DNA from: Thermoleophilia bacterium
Lineage (GTDB): Bacteria > Actinomycetota > Thermoleophilia > Gaiellales > Gaiellaceae
Direction of reading: 5' to 3'
NCBI GenBank assembly: GCA_025933895.1
Contig: JAICZB010000024.1
Location: 1 to 16,080 of the forward strand
Length of the DNA stretch: 16,080 nt
The notes beneath the pieces were generated by a model. That model was not told the origin of the DNA. It was given only the letters and a program-made list of their open reading frames with translations, and ran no database searches. Each line of letters opens with the position of its first letter. Within the stretch, counting starts at the first letter, position 1. The translations under genes were made by a program, and so were the position numbers. Positions 6,808 to 12,711 of the stretch are shown piece after piece.

Positions 6808-7601
6808 GAAGTCCCTCCGCTCGTGCTCGGTGCGGCTGAAGTCGCCGGCGTCGTGGTCGTGTCGGTGGTGGTCGTGGTTGGGGTCGTCGTACCGGTCGCC
6901 CCCGTCGTGTCCGTGCTTCCGGGAACCGTGGCGGCTTGCGGCTGCTGCGGGACGAAGGCGTTGATCGTGAGGGACGCCTGCACATGCGGGAAGGTGGTCG
7001 AGACGGCCGATGAACTGCTGGAACTCGTCGACGAGGAGGTGCACGACGACGCCGGGACCTCGCAGAACGCGATGTCGCTGACGTCGAAGAGCCGCCCGTA
7101 CGTCTGGAGGCGACCGTGATCGACCCGCACTAGGTTCCGTACCCGCTGCAGGAACGTGACGAGGTCGTAGAAGCTCCCAGAGAACTGGACCTGGATCGGC
7201 TCGATCGCGAACGGGGCGGTTGTGTCAGGCGTCACCACCGCACCCGGCACTGCCGACGCTGCCGCGAGGTTGGGCGTGATCTGGTCGAAGGTGATCCCGG
7301 AGTCCTTCGCGAGCTCGCTCAGCTGCAGGATCACGTTCGGCGTCTCGAGCTGCTTCGGCATCGCCTTGGCAAGGCTGAAGACGCCCGCCGAGCGCACCGC
7401 CGGCAGCGCCTGCATGAAGCCGGTCGAGCGGTTGGCGTCGATCTGCTTCTGCACGGCAGCTGTCTGCTGCTTCAGACTGGCGGCAGTCGAGCGCTTCGGC
7501 GCGATGAGAGCGAGGTAGCCGATGATGCCGACGAGGAGGAGCGCACCTGCGATGGACGCGACCTTCTTGCCGTCTGACAGGCTGGCGAAGCGGGCGGTCA
7601 C
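6804..7601 (-). CDS. pilO: Type IV pilus assembly protein PilO
   Basis: 265 residues from GTG 7601, overlapping the pilN stop as GTGA. A short cytoplasmic N-terminus is followed by one membrane helix (about 14-33), a coiled-coil-prone region (40-58, SLKQQTAAVQKQIDANR) and the PilO ferredoxin-like domain. The last includes ILQLSELAKDSGITFDQI and the conserved QVQFSGSFYDLVTFLQRVRNL, which is the clearest family signature. The last 50 residues are almost entirely Thr, Ser, Ala and Pro. That tail is not part of the usual PilO fold and may be an extracytoplasmic spacer. PilO pairs with PilN to align the pilus machine in the envelope. Confidence 0.92.
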   Translation of the reverse strand: MTARFASLSDGKKVASIAGALLLVGIIGYLALIAPKRSTAASLKQQTAAVQKQIDANRSTGFMQALPAVRSAGVFSLAKAMPKQLETPNVILQLSELAKDSGITFDQITPNLAAASAVPGAVVTPDTTAPFAIEPIQVQFSGSFYDLVTFLQRVRNLVRVDHGRLQTYGRLFDVSDIAFCEVPASSCTSSSTSSSSSSAVSTTFPHVQASLTINAFVPQQPQAATVPGSTDTTGATGTTTPTTTTTDTTTTPATSAAPSTSGGTS

Positions 7602-8236
7602 GAGGCACCCCTTCCTTTCCGAATGTCGGAAATGATCGTGAAGCCGACGACCTTCGTCGTACCCAACGGGGTCGTTCCGCTTGTCTTGAGCTGCACGTTC
7701 TTCAGGTCGGGGTCGACCTGGAGGCGCTCGAGGAACCGAGCGACGCTGGGCTGCGAGTACGTGTAGCCGTCGATCTCGAGTGCCGTCGGCGTCGGCGGGA
7801 GCGCACTAGGCGCCGTCGGCGCGGCGATCGTGCCGGGCGGAAGCGCCGACTGCAGCGGCACGGTTCCGGACACCTTGGTCAGCCAGACGTCGTCGGGCAT
7901 CACGAGAGCCATGTGGCCGAGGATGCGATCCCAGGCGACGCGCTTGCCGAGCGCTGCGGCGAGCGCAAGGCTGCGCTCCTCGCGCTGGCTGAGCACCGTC
8001 TGGCGAAACGCCTGGGTCTTCGCGGAGAGCTTGTGCGCCGGCGTCGCGGCGAGCATCGTCCTCGCATCCGAGAGAGCCTGGCGCTGCCGGTCGACGCTCC
8101 GGTTTGCGAGCAGGAACCCTCCGACGAGCGCAAGCAAGACGGCGGCGCCGCCGATGCTGGCGACGAGGGCCACGGGGTTTTGCCGCTCGCGCTTCTGGTC
8201 GATTTGCTGGCGCGGGAGTAGGTTTACGGCGCGCAT
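7598..8236 (-). CDS. pilN: Type IV pilus assembly protein PilN
   Basis: 212 residues from ATG 8236 (MRAVNLLPRQQIDQ); the stop of pilM and this ATG share one base (TGATG). The reading frame stays open far upstream, but that part is only the shadow of pilM. The N-terminal VNLLP is the conserved PilN motif that docks in the groove of PilM. It is followed by a membrane helix (about 21-44), a helical stretch (45-95), and a PilN domain with WDRILGHMALVMPDDVWLTKV and a C-terminal strand, VKNVQL-like (LKNVQLKTSG). PilN carries the link from cytoplasmic PilM to the periplasmic or extracellular PilO side. All expected parts are present. Confidence 0.93.
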   Translation of the reverse strand: MRAVNLLPRQQIDQKRERQNPVALVASIGGAAVLLALVGGFLLANRSVDRQRQALSDARTMLAATPAHKLSAKTQAFRQTVLSQREERSLALAAALGKRVAWDRILGHMALVMPDDVWLTKVSGTVPLQSALPPGTIAAPTAPSALPPTPTALEIDGYTYSQPSVARFLERLQVDPDLKNVQLKTSGTTPLGTTKVVGFTIISDIRKGRGAS

Positions 8237-9483
8237 CAGTCCTCGATTCCCAGTCCGATTGCGACGGCGAGGGAGCCGTCCTGGCCACCGGAGCTGATGC
8301 CGTGTCCCGAGCCGACGCGAGCGAACGGGTCGGCGACGCGGACACTGATGCCGATCAGCTCTTCGAGCTGCGCGGCGAGCCCCTGAAGATGAGCGCCGCC
8401 ACCGGTGATGGTGATCTCGGCGAAGCCCAGGGAGTCCGGCTGATCCTGATAGAAGTGGAGAGAGGACGCGAGCTCGCGGGCGAGGCTGTTGACCTCGCGG
8501 CGCGCTGCTTCGGCGGCGCGGGGGGTGCGATCGTCGCCGGGCTCCTCCTGTTGGCTGGAGATGTCGAGCGACCGCTTGATCCGCTCGGCCTCGTCGGCGT
8601 CGACCTCCAGGGCGCGCTCGATCGCCGAGGTGACGCGTCCGCCGCCCCAATCCAGAACTCGGGTGAACTCGCAGACGTGTCCGTCCGAGACTGCGACAGT
8701 CGTGCGGTCGTGTCCGATCGAGACGGCGACGCGGGCGGCCTCGGCGCGCTCGCCGGCCGGCAGCGGGTCACCGCCGACGGCGCGTAGCAATGCGAAGGCC
8801 TCGATGTCGATGCCGGCGAGCTCGATCTTCGCCGCGGCGCAGGTGGCCGTGAAGCGGTCGACGAGATCGCGGTACGCGACGGCGAGGAGGACGCGGTCAG
8901 GAGCGGTCGTGTCCTCGATGACGTGGTAGTCGAGCATCGCCTCTTCGATCGGGATCGGGAGGGTCTCGTAGGCGCGGAAGCGGATCGCGTTCGCGAGCTG
9001 ATTCGGGTCGTCGACCGAGGGCCGCTCGAACACGCGGACACCGGTCCGGCTGCTGCCGATCCCGAGGCGGATGTTCTTGCGGGGGAGGTCCGCGGCCGAG
9101 AAAAAGGCGGCGATCTCGTTGGCGAGCGCGTCGGGATCCCGCACCTCGCCTGCTGCCACGACGTCGGGGGGAAGCGTGTGGCGCGCGGCCTTGACGAGCT
9201 TCGGCCGGCCGTTGTTGACGACGACGGCCGCCGCGAGCTCGGAGGCACCGATGCTGAGACCGACGACCTGCTTGTGCTTGCCGCCGGAGAGCGGTGTGGC
9301 GGTCTTGGTCTTCCGTTGCTTCGGCGCGCGCTTCGGCAGCGAGACGCTGCGCTTCGGCGATTCCTTCTTCGCCTCTTTCTTCTGCGCCGGCGCGGTGGCC
9401 TCAGCGGTTGGCGTCGCATCGGCATTCGTCGACGGCTTGCGCCCGAAGGACATGTCCTTCTTCAGAAAGTCGGTGAGGCTCAC
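8236..9483 (-). CDS. pilM: Type IV pilus actin-like protein PilM
   Basis: 415 residues from GTG 9483, which overlaps the pilT stop as GTGA. An alternative ATG lies ten codons in. The actin-like fold starts at VVGLSIGASELAAAVVV (73-89). It continues through the PilM-typical IRFRAYETLPIPIEEAMLDY (168-186), the phosphate-2-like VAVSIGHDRTTVAV (252-265), and the nucleotide-binding ITITGGGAHLQGLAAQLEE (357-375). PilM is a cytoplasmic ATP-binding scaffold that holds PilN's N-terminus. The first 72 residues are unusual: a Lys/Ala/Pro-rich, probably disordered and basic extension (KKEAKKESPKRS, KRAPKQRKTK) that ordinary PilM proteins lack. It could contact DNA, membrane lipid or another pilus protein; this is speculation. 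Confidence 0.94.
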   Translation of the reverse strand: MSLTDFLKKDMSFGRKPSTNADATPTAEATAPAQKKEAKKESPKRSVSLPKRAPKQRKTKTATPLSGGKHKQVVGLSIGASELAAAVVVNNGRPKLVKAARHTLPPDVVAAGEVRDPDALANEIAAFFSAADLPRKNIRLGIGSSRTGVRVFERPSVDDPNQLANAIRFRAYETLPIPIEEAMLDYHVIEDTTAPDRVLLAVAYRDLVDRFTATCAAAKIELAGIDIEAFALLRAVGGDPLPAGERAEAARVAVSIGHDRTTVAVSDGHVCEFTRVLDWGGGRVTSAIERALEVDADEAERIKRSLDISSQQEEPGDDRTPRAAEAARREVNSLARELASSLHFYQDQPDSLGFAEITITGGGAHLQGLAAQLEELIGISVRVADPFARVGSGHGISSGGQDGSLAVAIGLGIED

Positions 9484-10628
9484 TGTGCGGCTCCTGCGAC
9501 TCGGAGGCCGCGGAGGGCCTCGGGGAGGTGTTCATCGGTCTGGCGTGCGATGCCGCTGCGTGCGAGCAGGGCGTCGAACTCCTCGCGCCGGCTCGTGACG
9601 TGGAAGGCGGTCTCCTGGCTGATCACACGGCGCACCACGAGATCGGCGAGGCACTGCTCCATCGTCTGCATCCCGCGCGTCGTATTCGTCTGCATGACGG
9701 AGTAGATCTGCTCGGTCTTGCCCTGACGGATCAGGTTCCGGACGGCGTCGTCGGGCAGGAGCACCTCGAGCGCGGGCACGCGTCGGCGGCCGTCGGCTGA
9801 GGGAAGCAGCGTCTGCGTCACGACCCCCTGGAGAGACGCGGCGAGCTGCATCCGGACCTGTCCCTGCTGGGCGGCCGGGAAGACGTCGATGACGCGGTCG
9901 ATCGTGCTGGGTGCGCTCTGCGTGTGCAGCGTCGCGAGCACGAGGTGGCCGGTCTCGGCCGCGGTGAGCGCGGTCGAGATCGTCTCGAGGTCGCGCATCT
10001 CGCCGACGAGGATCACGTCGGGGTCCTGGCGGAGAGCGCCGCGCAGCGCCTCGGCGAATCCCTTCGCGTCGGCGCCGACCTCGCGCTGGTTCACGACCGA
10101 GGTCTTGTGCTGGTGGAGGAACTCGATCGGGTCCTCGATCGTGACGATGTGCATCGGCCGGCTCTCGTTGATCGAGTCGATCATCGTCGCGAGCGTCGTC
10201 GACTTACCGGAGCCCGTCGGGCCCGTCACGAGGACGAGGCCGCGTGGCTCGCGTGCGAGCTGGAGGAGCACCTCCGGCAGTCCGAGCTCGCCGGCCGACT
10301 TGATCAGCTGCGGCACCAGGCGAAAGGCTGCGGCGAGGCTGTCGCGCTGGAAGAAGACGTTGACGCGGAAGCGGGCGACGCCGGGGACCGAGTAGGAGAA
10401 GTCGATCTGACGGTCGATCTCGAGCCGCTTCTGCTGTTCCGTGGAGAGGATGCGATAGAGAAGGTCGCGCGTCTGCTCGGGGGTGAACGCCTCGAAATCG
10501 TCGAGCGGCGCCAGCTTGCCGCGGATGCGCAGCAGCGGCGCCGACCCCGACGTGACGTGGAGATCGGACGCGTCTGCGGTGGCGGCGCGCTCGAGGAGCG
10601 TGTCGATGGAGAAAGGCTGCGGCGTCAT
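9480..10628 (-). CDS. pilT: Type IV pilus retraction ATPase PilT
   Basis: 382 residues from ATG 10628. Motifs in order: N-terminal ASDLHVTSGSAP (20-31); Walker A GPTGSGKST (136-144); Asp box IVTIEDPIEF (161-170); Walker B DPDVILVGEMRD (202-213); His box TAAETGHLVLATLHT (222-236); and AVRNLIRQGK (295-304). The last matches the AIRNLIRE signature specific to PilT retraction motors, which separates it from the extension ATPase PilB. PilT hydrolyses ATP to pull pilins back into the membrane, powering twitching or DNA uptake. It heads the operon, which is uncommon. No Shine-Dalgarno sequence precedes the ATG, and the predicted promoter would start the transcript only a few bases upstream, so the mRNA may be nearly leaderless. 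Confidence 0.97.
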   Translation of the reverse strand: MTPQPFSIDTLLERAATADASDLHVTSGSAPLLRIRGKLAPLDDFEAFTPEQTRDLLYRILSTEQQKRLEIDRQIDFSYSVPGVARFRVNVFFQRDSLAAAFRLVPQLIKSAGELGLPEVLLQLAREPRGLVLVTGPTGSGKSTTLATMIDSINESRPMHIVTIEDPIEFLHQHKTSVVNQREVGADAKGFAEALRGALRQDPDVILVGEMRDLETISTALTAAETGHLVLATLHTQSAPSTIDRVIDVFPAAQQGQVRMQLAASLQGVVTQTLLPSADGRRRVPALEVLLPDDAVRNLIRQGKTEQIYSVMQTNTTRGMQTMEQCLADLVVRRVISQETAFHVTSRREEFDALLARSGIARQTDEHLPEALRGLRVAGAAQ

Positions 10629-10638
10629 GCGAACCGAG

Positions 10639-10666
10639 CTATCGGCGGGTGGTGTCGGCCCCTTTA
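10639..10666 (-). promoter_or_regulatory. Putative sigma-28/WhiG-type promoter of the pilT operon
   Basis: On the minus strand TAAA (10663-10666) is followed, 16 bases later, by GCCGATAG (10639-10646). The known consensus for FliA, SigD and WhiG promoters is TAAA, about 15 bases, GCCGATAA. The match is seven of eight at -10 and complete at -35. A start about seven bases downstream would fall near 10631, almost at the pilT ATG. Pure sequence match; not tested. Confidence 0.6.
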
Positions 10667-10732
10667 GAGGAGCCGCCGGGAATCACTCGTTCGAGGGGGA
10701 ACGGCGCCGACGCGAGAGGGGCATCCCCCGGT

Positions 10733-10764
10733 GTGGGTGAGCGTCGGCGACGCGAATCACTCAC
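10733..10764. repeat. Nested inverted repeat upstream of the first prepilin
   Basis: An inner hairpin GCGTCG-G-CGACGC (10741-10753) is flanked by outer arms GTGGGTGA (10733-10740) and TCACTCAC (10757-10764), complementary with one G-T pair. The structure ends ten bases upstream of the proposed -35 of the prepilin promoter, a position suited to an activator or repressor site. The right arm overlaps one copy of the AATC-CTC element. Confidence 0.5.
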
Positions 10765-10773
10765 TCGGGGGGA

Positions 10774-10800
10774 TAGAGCCGCCGCGCCGGTTGCCGATAG
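10774..10800 (+). promoter_or_regulatory. Putative sigma-28/WhiG-type promoter of the first prepilin gene
   Basis: TAGA (10774-10777), 15 bases, then GCCGATAG (10793-10800). This faces opposite to the similar promoter of pilT in the same intergenic region. The expected start is near 10807, leaving a 5' leader of about 33 bases with a strong AAAGGAGA ribosome binding site at 10827-10834. The -35 has one mismatch to TAAA. Confidence 0.55.
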
Positions 10801-10839
10801 AGGCCGGGTCTGGGTACCCGTCCATCAAAGGAGAACTGA

Positions 10840-11274
10840 ATGCATTCCCTCAGACAGCGCATCAATGCCAGGGATGAGAGCGGTTTCACGCTCATCGAGC
10901 TCCTGGTCGTGCTGATCATCATCGGCGTCTTGCTCGCGATCGCCGTTCCGTCGTACCTCGGGTTCAAGGATCGCGCCGTGAAGACGCAGGTCCAGGCGAA
11001 CGTCCGGGAAGCGATTCCGGATGCCGAGGCGTACTACTCGGACGTCGGGAACTACACCAACATGCAGCTGACGAGCGGCGACGCTCCCGACGCTGGCGGC
11101 CTCCAGGGCATCGACAAGGGCCTCCCCTCGACCCTCGTCGTGAAGGGTGCGGCCTCCGGCTACTGCATGTCCTTCACCGACAAGGGCAACAGCTGGACCG
11201 GCAAGGTCGTCGGGCCTGGCGGCGATGTGACAGTGACCGCGGGCAGCGCTCCTTGCACCTCGGCCACCGGCTAA
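10840..11274 (+). CDS. Type IV prepilin, major-pilin-like (first copy)
   Basis: 144 residues from ATG 10840, with AAAGGAGA six bases upstream. A 15-residue basic leader ending in Gly15 precedes FTLIELLVVLIIIGVLLAIA, the canonical class III site with Phe +1 and Glu +5, processed and N-methylated by prepilin peptidase. The helix continues PSYLGFKDRAVKTQVQANVREAIPDAEAYYSD. The short globular domain has two cysteines (109 and 139) that would form the C-terminal disulfide loop of type IVa pilins. The end, KVVGPGGDVTVTAGSAPCTSATG, is shared in pattern with the second prepilin, so the two are tandem paralogues. A strong terminator follows the gene, as expected for an abundant subunit. I take it as the likely major pilin. 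Confidence 0.95.
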   Translation: MHSLRQRINARDESGFTLIELLVVLIIIGVLLAIAVPSYLGFKDRAVKTQVQANVREAIPDAEAYYSDVGNYTNMQLTSGDAPDAGGLQGIDKGLPSTLVVKGAASGYCMSFTDKGNSWTGKVVGPGGDVTVTAGSAPCTSATG

Positions 11275-11299
11275 CGCCACCGTTCGACTAGCAACACCG

Positions 11300-11329
11300 G
11301 AGGGCGCGGGAGACCGCGCCCTCTCTTTT
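11300..11329 (+). terminator. Intrinsic terminator after the first prepilin gene
   Basis: A perfect 10-bp stem, GAGGGCGCGG (11300-11309) with CCGCGCCCTC (11314-11323), is closed by a GAGA tetraloop and followed by TCTTTT (11324-11329). It lies 26 bases after the stop codon. It should insulate the first prepilin from the genes that follow. Confidence 0.92.
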
Positions 11330-11346
11330 GGTCCTGTCCCTTGGAA

Positions 11347-11367
11347 CGAGGGATGGCGAATCCCTCG
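11347..11367. repeat. Inverted repeat upstream of the second prepilin
   Basis: CGAGGGAT (11347-11354) and ATCCCTCG (11360-11367) form a perfect 8-bp inverted repeat around a 5-base centre. The right arm contains the AATC-CTC element also found twice upstream of the first prepilin. It could be an operator or an RNA hairpin. Confidence 0.45.
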
Positions 11368-11395
11368 CTATGGGGGGGTCGGCGGGACCACGAAT

Positions 11396-11403
11396 GCCGA
11401 TCG
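11396..11403 (+). promoter_or_regulatory. Possible -10-like GCCGATCG upstream of the second prepilin
   Basis: GCCGATCG lies 37 bases downstream of the start of an AATC-CTC element; at the first prepilin the same two parts are 38 bases apart. No TAAA-like -35 is present at the right distance, so this is a weak match. If used, it would give a leaderless or near-leaderless mRNA, because the ATG is seven bases further on. Confidence 0.3.
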
Positions 11404-11410
11404 GGAACGT

Positions 11411-11815
11411 ATGGCCTTTCTCTCTAGAGACCGGATCGCTCCGCGGAGCGAGCGCGGCTTCACCCTGATCGAGCTCCTCCTGGTGATGATCATCATCGCC
11501 GTCTTGCTCGCGATCGCATTCCCGTCGTTTCTTGGCTTCAAGGACCGCGCGCAGCAGCGCACCGCCGCCGCCAACGTCCGGTCGGCCGTCCCCGCCGCGG
11601 AGGCCTATTACTCCGTCAACAACAACTCGTACGCGGGTATGGACAGCACGGCACTCGAGGCGATCGACCACGTCGACGCGAACCTCACCGTCGTGTCCGA
11701 TGCGGACCACTACTGCCTCTCGGACACGCAGGGCCCTCACACCGCGAAGGTCGTCGGGCCCGGCGGGACGATCGATCAGAGCGCGGCAGGGGCTTGCACC
11801 TCCTCCACCGGCTAG
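11411..11815 (+). CDS. Type IV prepilin (second copy)
   Basis: 134 residues from ATG 11411. The leader of 16 residues ends in RSERG and is followed by FTLIELLLVMIIIAVLLAIA, with Phe +1 and Glu +5. The mature protein keeps the layout of the first prepilin (LGFKDRAQQRTAAANVRSAVPAAEAYYS, then KVVGPGG and CTSSTG) with two cysteines at 102 and 129, but has a shorter variable middle. It is a diverged tandem duplicate that could be an alternative or minor subunit. There is no good ribosome binding site; only a weak GGGAA is close to the ATG. No U-rich terminator follows, so transcription may continue into the next three genes. Confidence 0.93.
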   Translation: MAFLSRDRIAPRSERGFTLIELLLVMIIIAVLLAIAFPSFLGFKDRAQQRTAAANVRSAVPAAEAYYSVNNNSYAGMDSTALEAIDHVDANLTVVSDADHYCLSDTQGPHTAKVVGPGGTIDQSAAGACTSSTG

Positions 11816-11868
11816 GTGCAGGCTCGCCCGTGACCGGGGCCTCGCGCGTATCCCCCGTTTCAGGGAGG

Positions 11869-11882
11869 CCCGCCATGGCGGG
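11869..11882. repeat. 14-bp perfect palindrome before the thioredoxin-like gene
   Basis: CCCGCCATGGCGGG reads the same on both strands. It lies between the second prepilin and the next gene, 18 bases before the latter's ATG. It could be an operator or a weak attenuating hairpin; there is no T-run to make it a terminator. Confidence 0.4.
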
Positions 11883-11900
11883 ACTGCCGATAGGAGGGAC

Positions 11901-12428
11901 ATGAACCAGTCGCTGACCACGAGCCAGCTTCGGCTTGTCGCGCTCCTCCTGGGTGTCGTCGTCCTCGCCGGTGGTTACTGGCTCGTCGTCGCGAAGCACA
12001 AGTCTTCGTCGCCGAGCACGGCCAGCTCCACGCCGGTCTCGACGACGCCGACGACCTCGACACCGAGCAAGACGCACACGCACACGGCCACCCCGCCGGC
12101 AAAGAACCTCGCCACGCACGGGTTGCCGGTCGCGGTCGCCCGGGCGCTGCAGAAGCACTCCGTGGTCGTCGTCTCGCTCTTCTCCCCGCGCGCCGACCTC
12201 GACAAGATGGCGACCCGCGAGGCGAAGGCGGGGGCAGCTGCAGTCGGCGCAGGGTTCGTCGCCGTCAATGTCTTCCACCAGCAGGCCGGCATCCCGCTTC
12301 TGCACAAGCTCGGCATCGTCGACACGCCCGCAGTCCTCGTCGTGACGCGGCGGCGCGCGATCACCTCGGAGCTCAAGGGTTTCGTCGACCGCAACGTGGT
12401 CGCACAGGCCGTCACCGACGCACGCTGA
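11901..12428 (+). CDS. Membrane-anchored thioredoxin-fold protein without active-site cysteines
   Basis: 175 residues from ATG 11901, with a strong AGGAGG at 11892-11897. A longer open frame upstream overlaps the prepilin in another frame and is not coding. One membrane helix (about 11-31, LRLVALLLGVVVLAGGYWLVV) is followed by a Ser/Thr/Pro linker (35-68) and a globular domain (70-175). The domain reads like a thioredoxin fold: strand VVVVSLFSP, helix, strand FVAVNVFHQ, helix LLHKLGIV, then DTPAVLVV with the cis-proline (143), and a C-terminal helix. At the place of CXXC stands SPRADLD and the protein has no cysteine at all, so it cannot do disulfide chemistry; a chaperone or binding role is more likely. 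The stop overlaps the next ATG (TGATG). Fold assignment is by pattern only. Confidence 0.75.
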   Translation: MNQSLTTSQLRLVALLLGVVVLAGGYWLVVAKHKSSSPSTASSTPVSTTPTTSTPSKTHTHTATPPAKNLATHGLPVAVARALQKHSVVVVSLFSPRADLDKMATREAKAGAAAVGAGFVAVNVFHQQAGIPLLHKLGIVDTPAVLVVTRRRAITSELKGFVDRNVVAQAVTDAR

Positions 12429-12691
12429 TGAGAAGGCCGGGGCGGTCAAACCCCGAGGAGGCCGAGCCGCGTGAGCTCTTCGTGCGCAGCGCGAGCCGCT
12501 ACGGGCGCCCCGTCGTGACGATGAGGGCGCGCGACCTCGGCGATGCGTGCGTCGTCGACGTCGAGGTCGACGGCCGCGAGGACGGCGCCGAGCCGCGTTC
12601 CTACAACTTCGCCGATGCCCAGCAGGCCAGCACCTTCGTGACCGAGGCCGTCGAGGCCCTGGTCTACCTCGGCTGCGAGATTCACGCCTGA
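12428..12691 (+). CDS. Conserved-looking small protein of unknown function
   Basis: 87 residues from ATG 12428, whose first base is the last base of the preceding stop, so translation is coupled. It is soluble and acidic, with no membrane segment. The first 20 residues are charged (RRPGRSNPEEAEPRELFV). The rest suggests an alternating strand/helix domain: VVTMRARDLGDACVVDVEV, a loop, then RSYNFADAQQASTFVTEAVEALVYLGCEI, ending in one helix and a short strand. I do not recognise the family. Its position between a pilus-linked membrane protein and a coiled-coil protein suggests a cytoplasmic partner of one of them. Confidence 0.7.
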   Translation: MRRPGRSNPEEAEPRELFVRSASRYGRPVVTMRARDLGDACVVDVEVDGREDGAEPRSYNFADAQQASTFVTEAVEALVYLGCEIHA

Positions 12692-12711
12692 GAGGCGAGA
12701 GCGAGGGCGAG

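Noticed and set aside
6100..7119. Plus-strand ORFs over the PilP-like and pilO genes
   Set aside because: Arg/Ala/Val-rich shadows without motifs; the minus-strand frames have membrane helices, start-stop overlaps and a ribosome binding site.
10629..10839. A cyclic-di-GMP (GEMM) riboswitch upstream of the prepilin
   Set aside because: Such riboswitches occur before pilin genes elsewhere, so I looked for the conserved CACGCACAGGGCAAACC-type core and the tetraloop arrangement here and upstream of the second prepilin. Neither is present.
11886..11893. Another GCCGATAG just before the thioredoxin-like gene, as a third sigma-28-type promoter
   Set aside because: It overlaps the ribosome binding site and is eight bases from the ATG, with no TAAA-like -35 at the right distance. 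The transcript would start at or inside the gene, so it is most likely coincidence.
12547..12711. N-terminal extension of the coiled-coil protein up to 12547
   Set aside because: It overlaps the 87-residue gene in another frame and is Arg-rich shadow; GTG 12712 after the previous stop is the better start.
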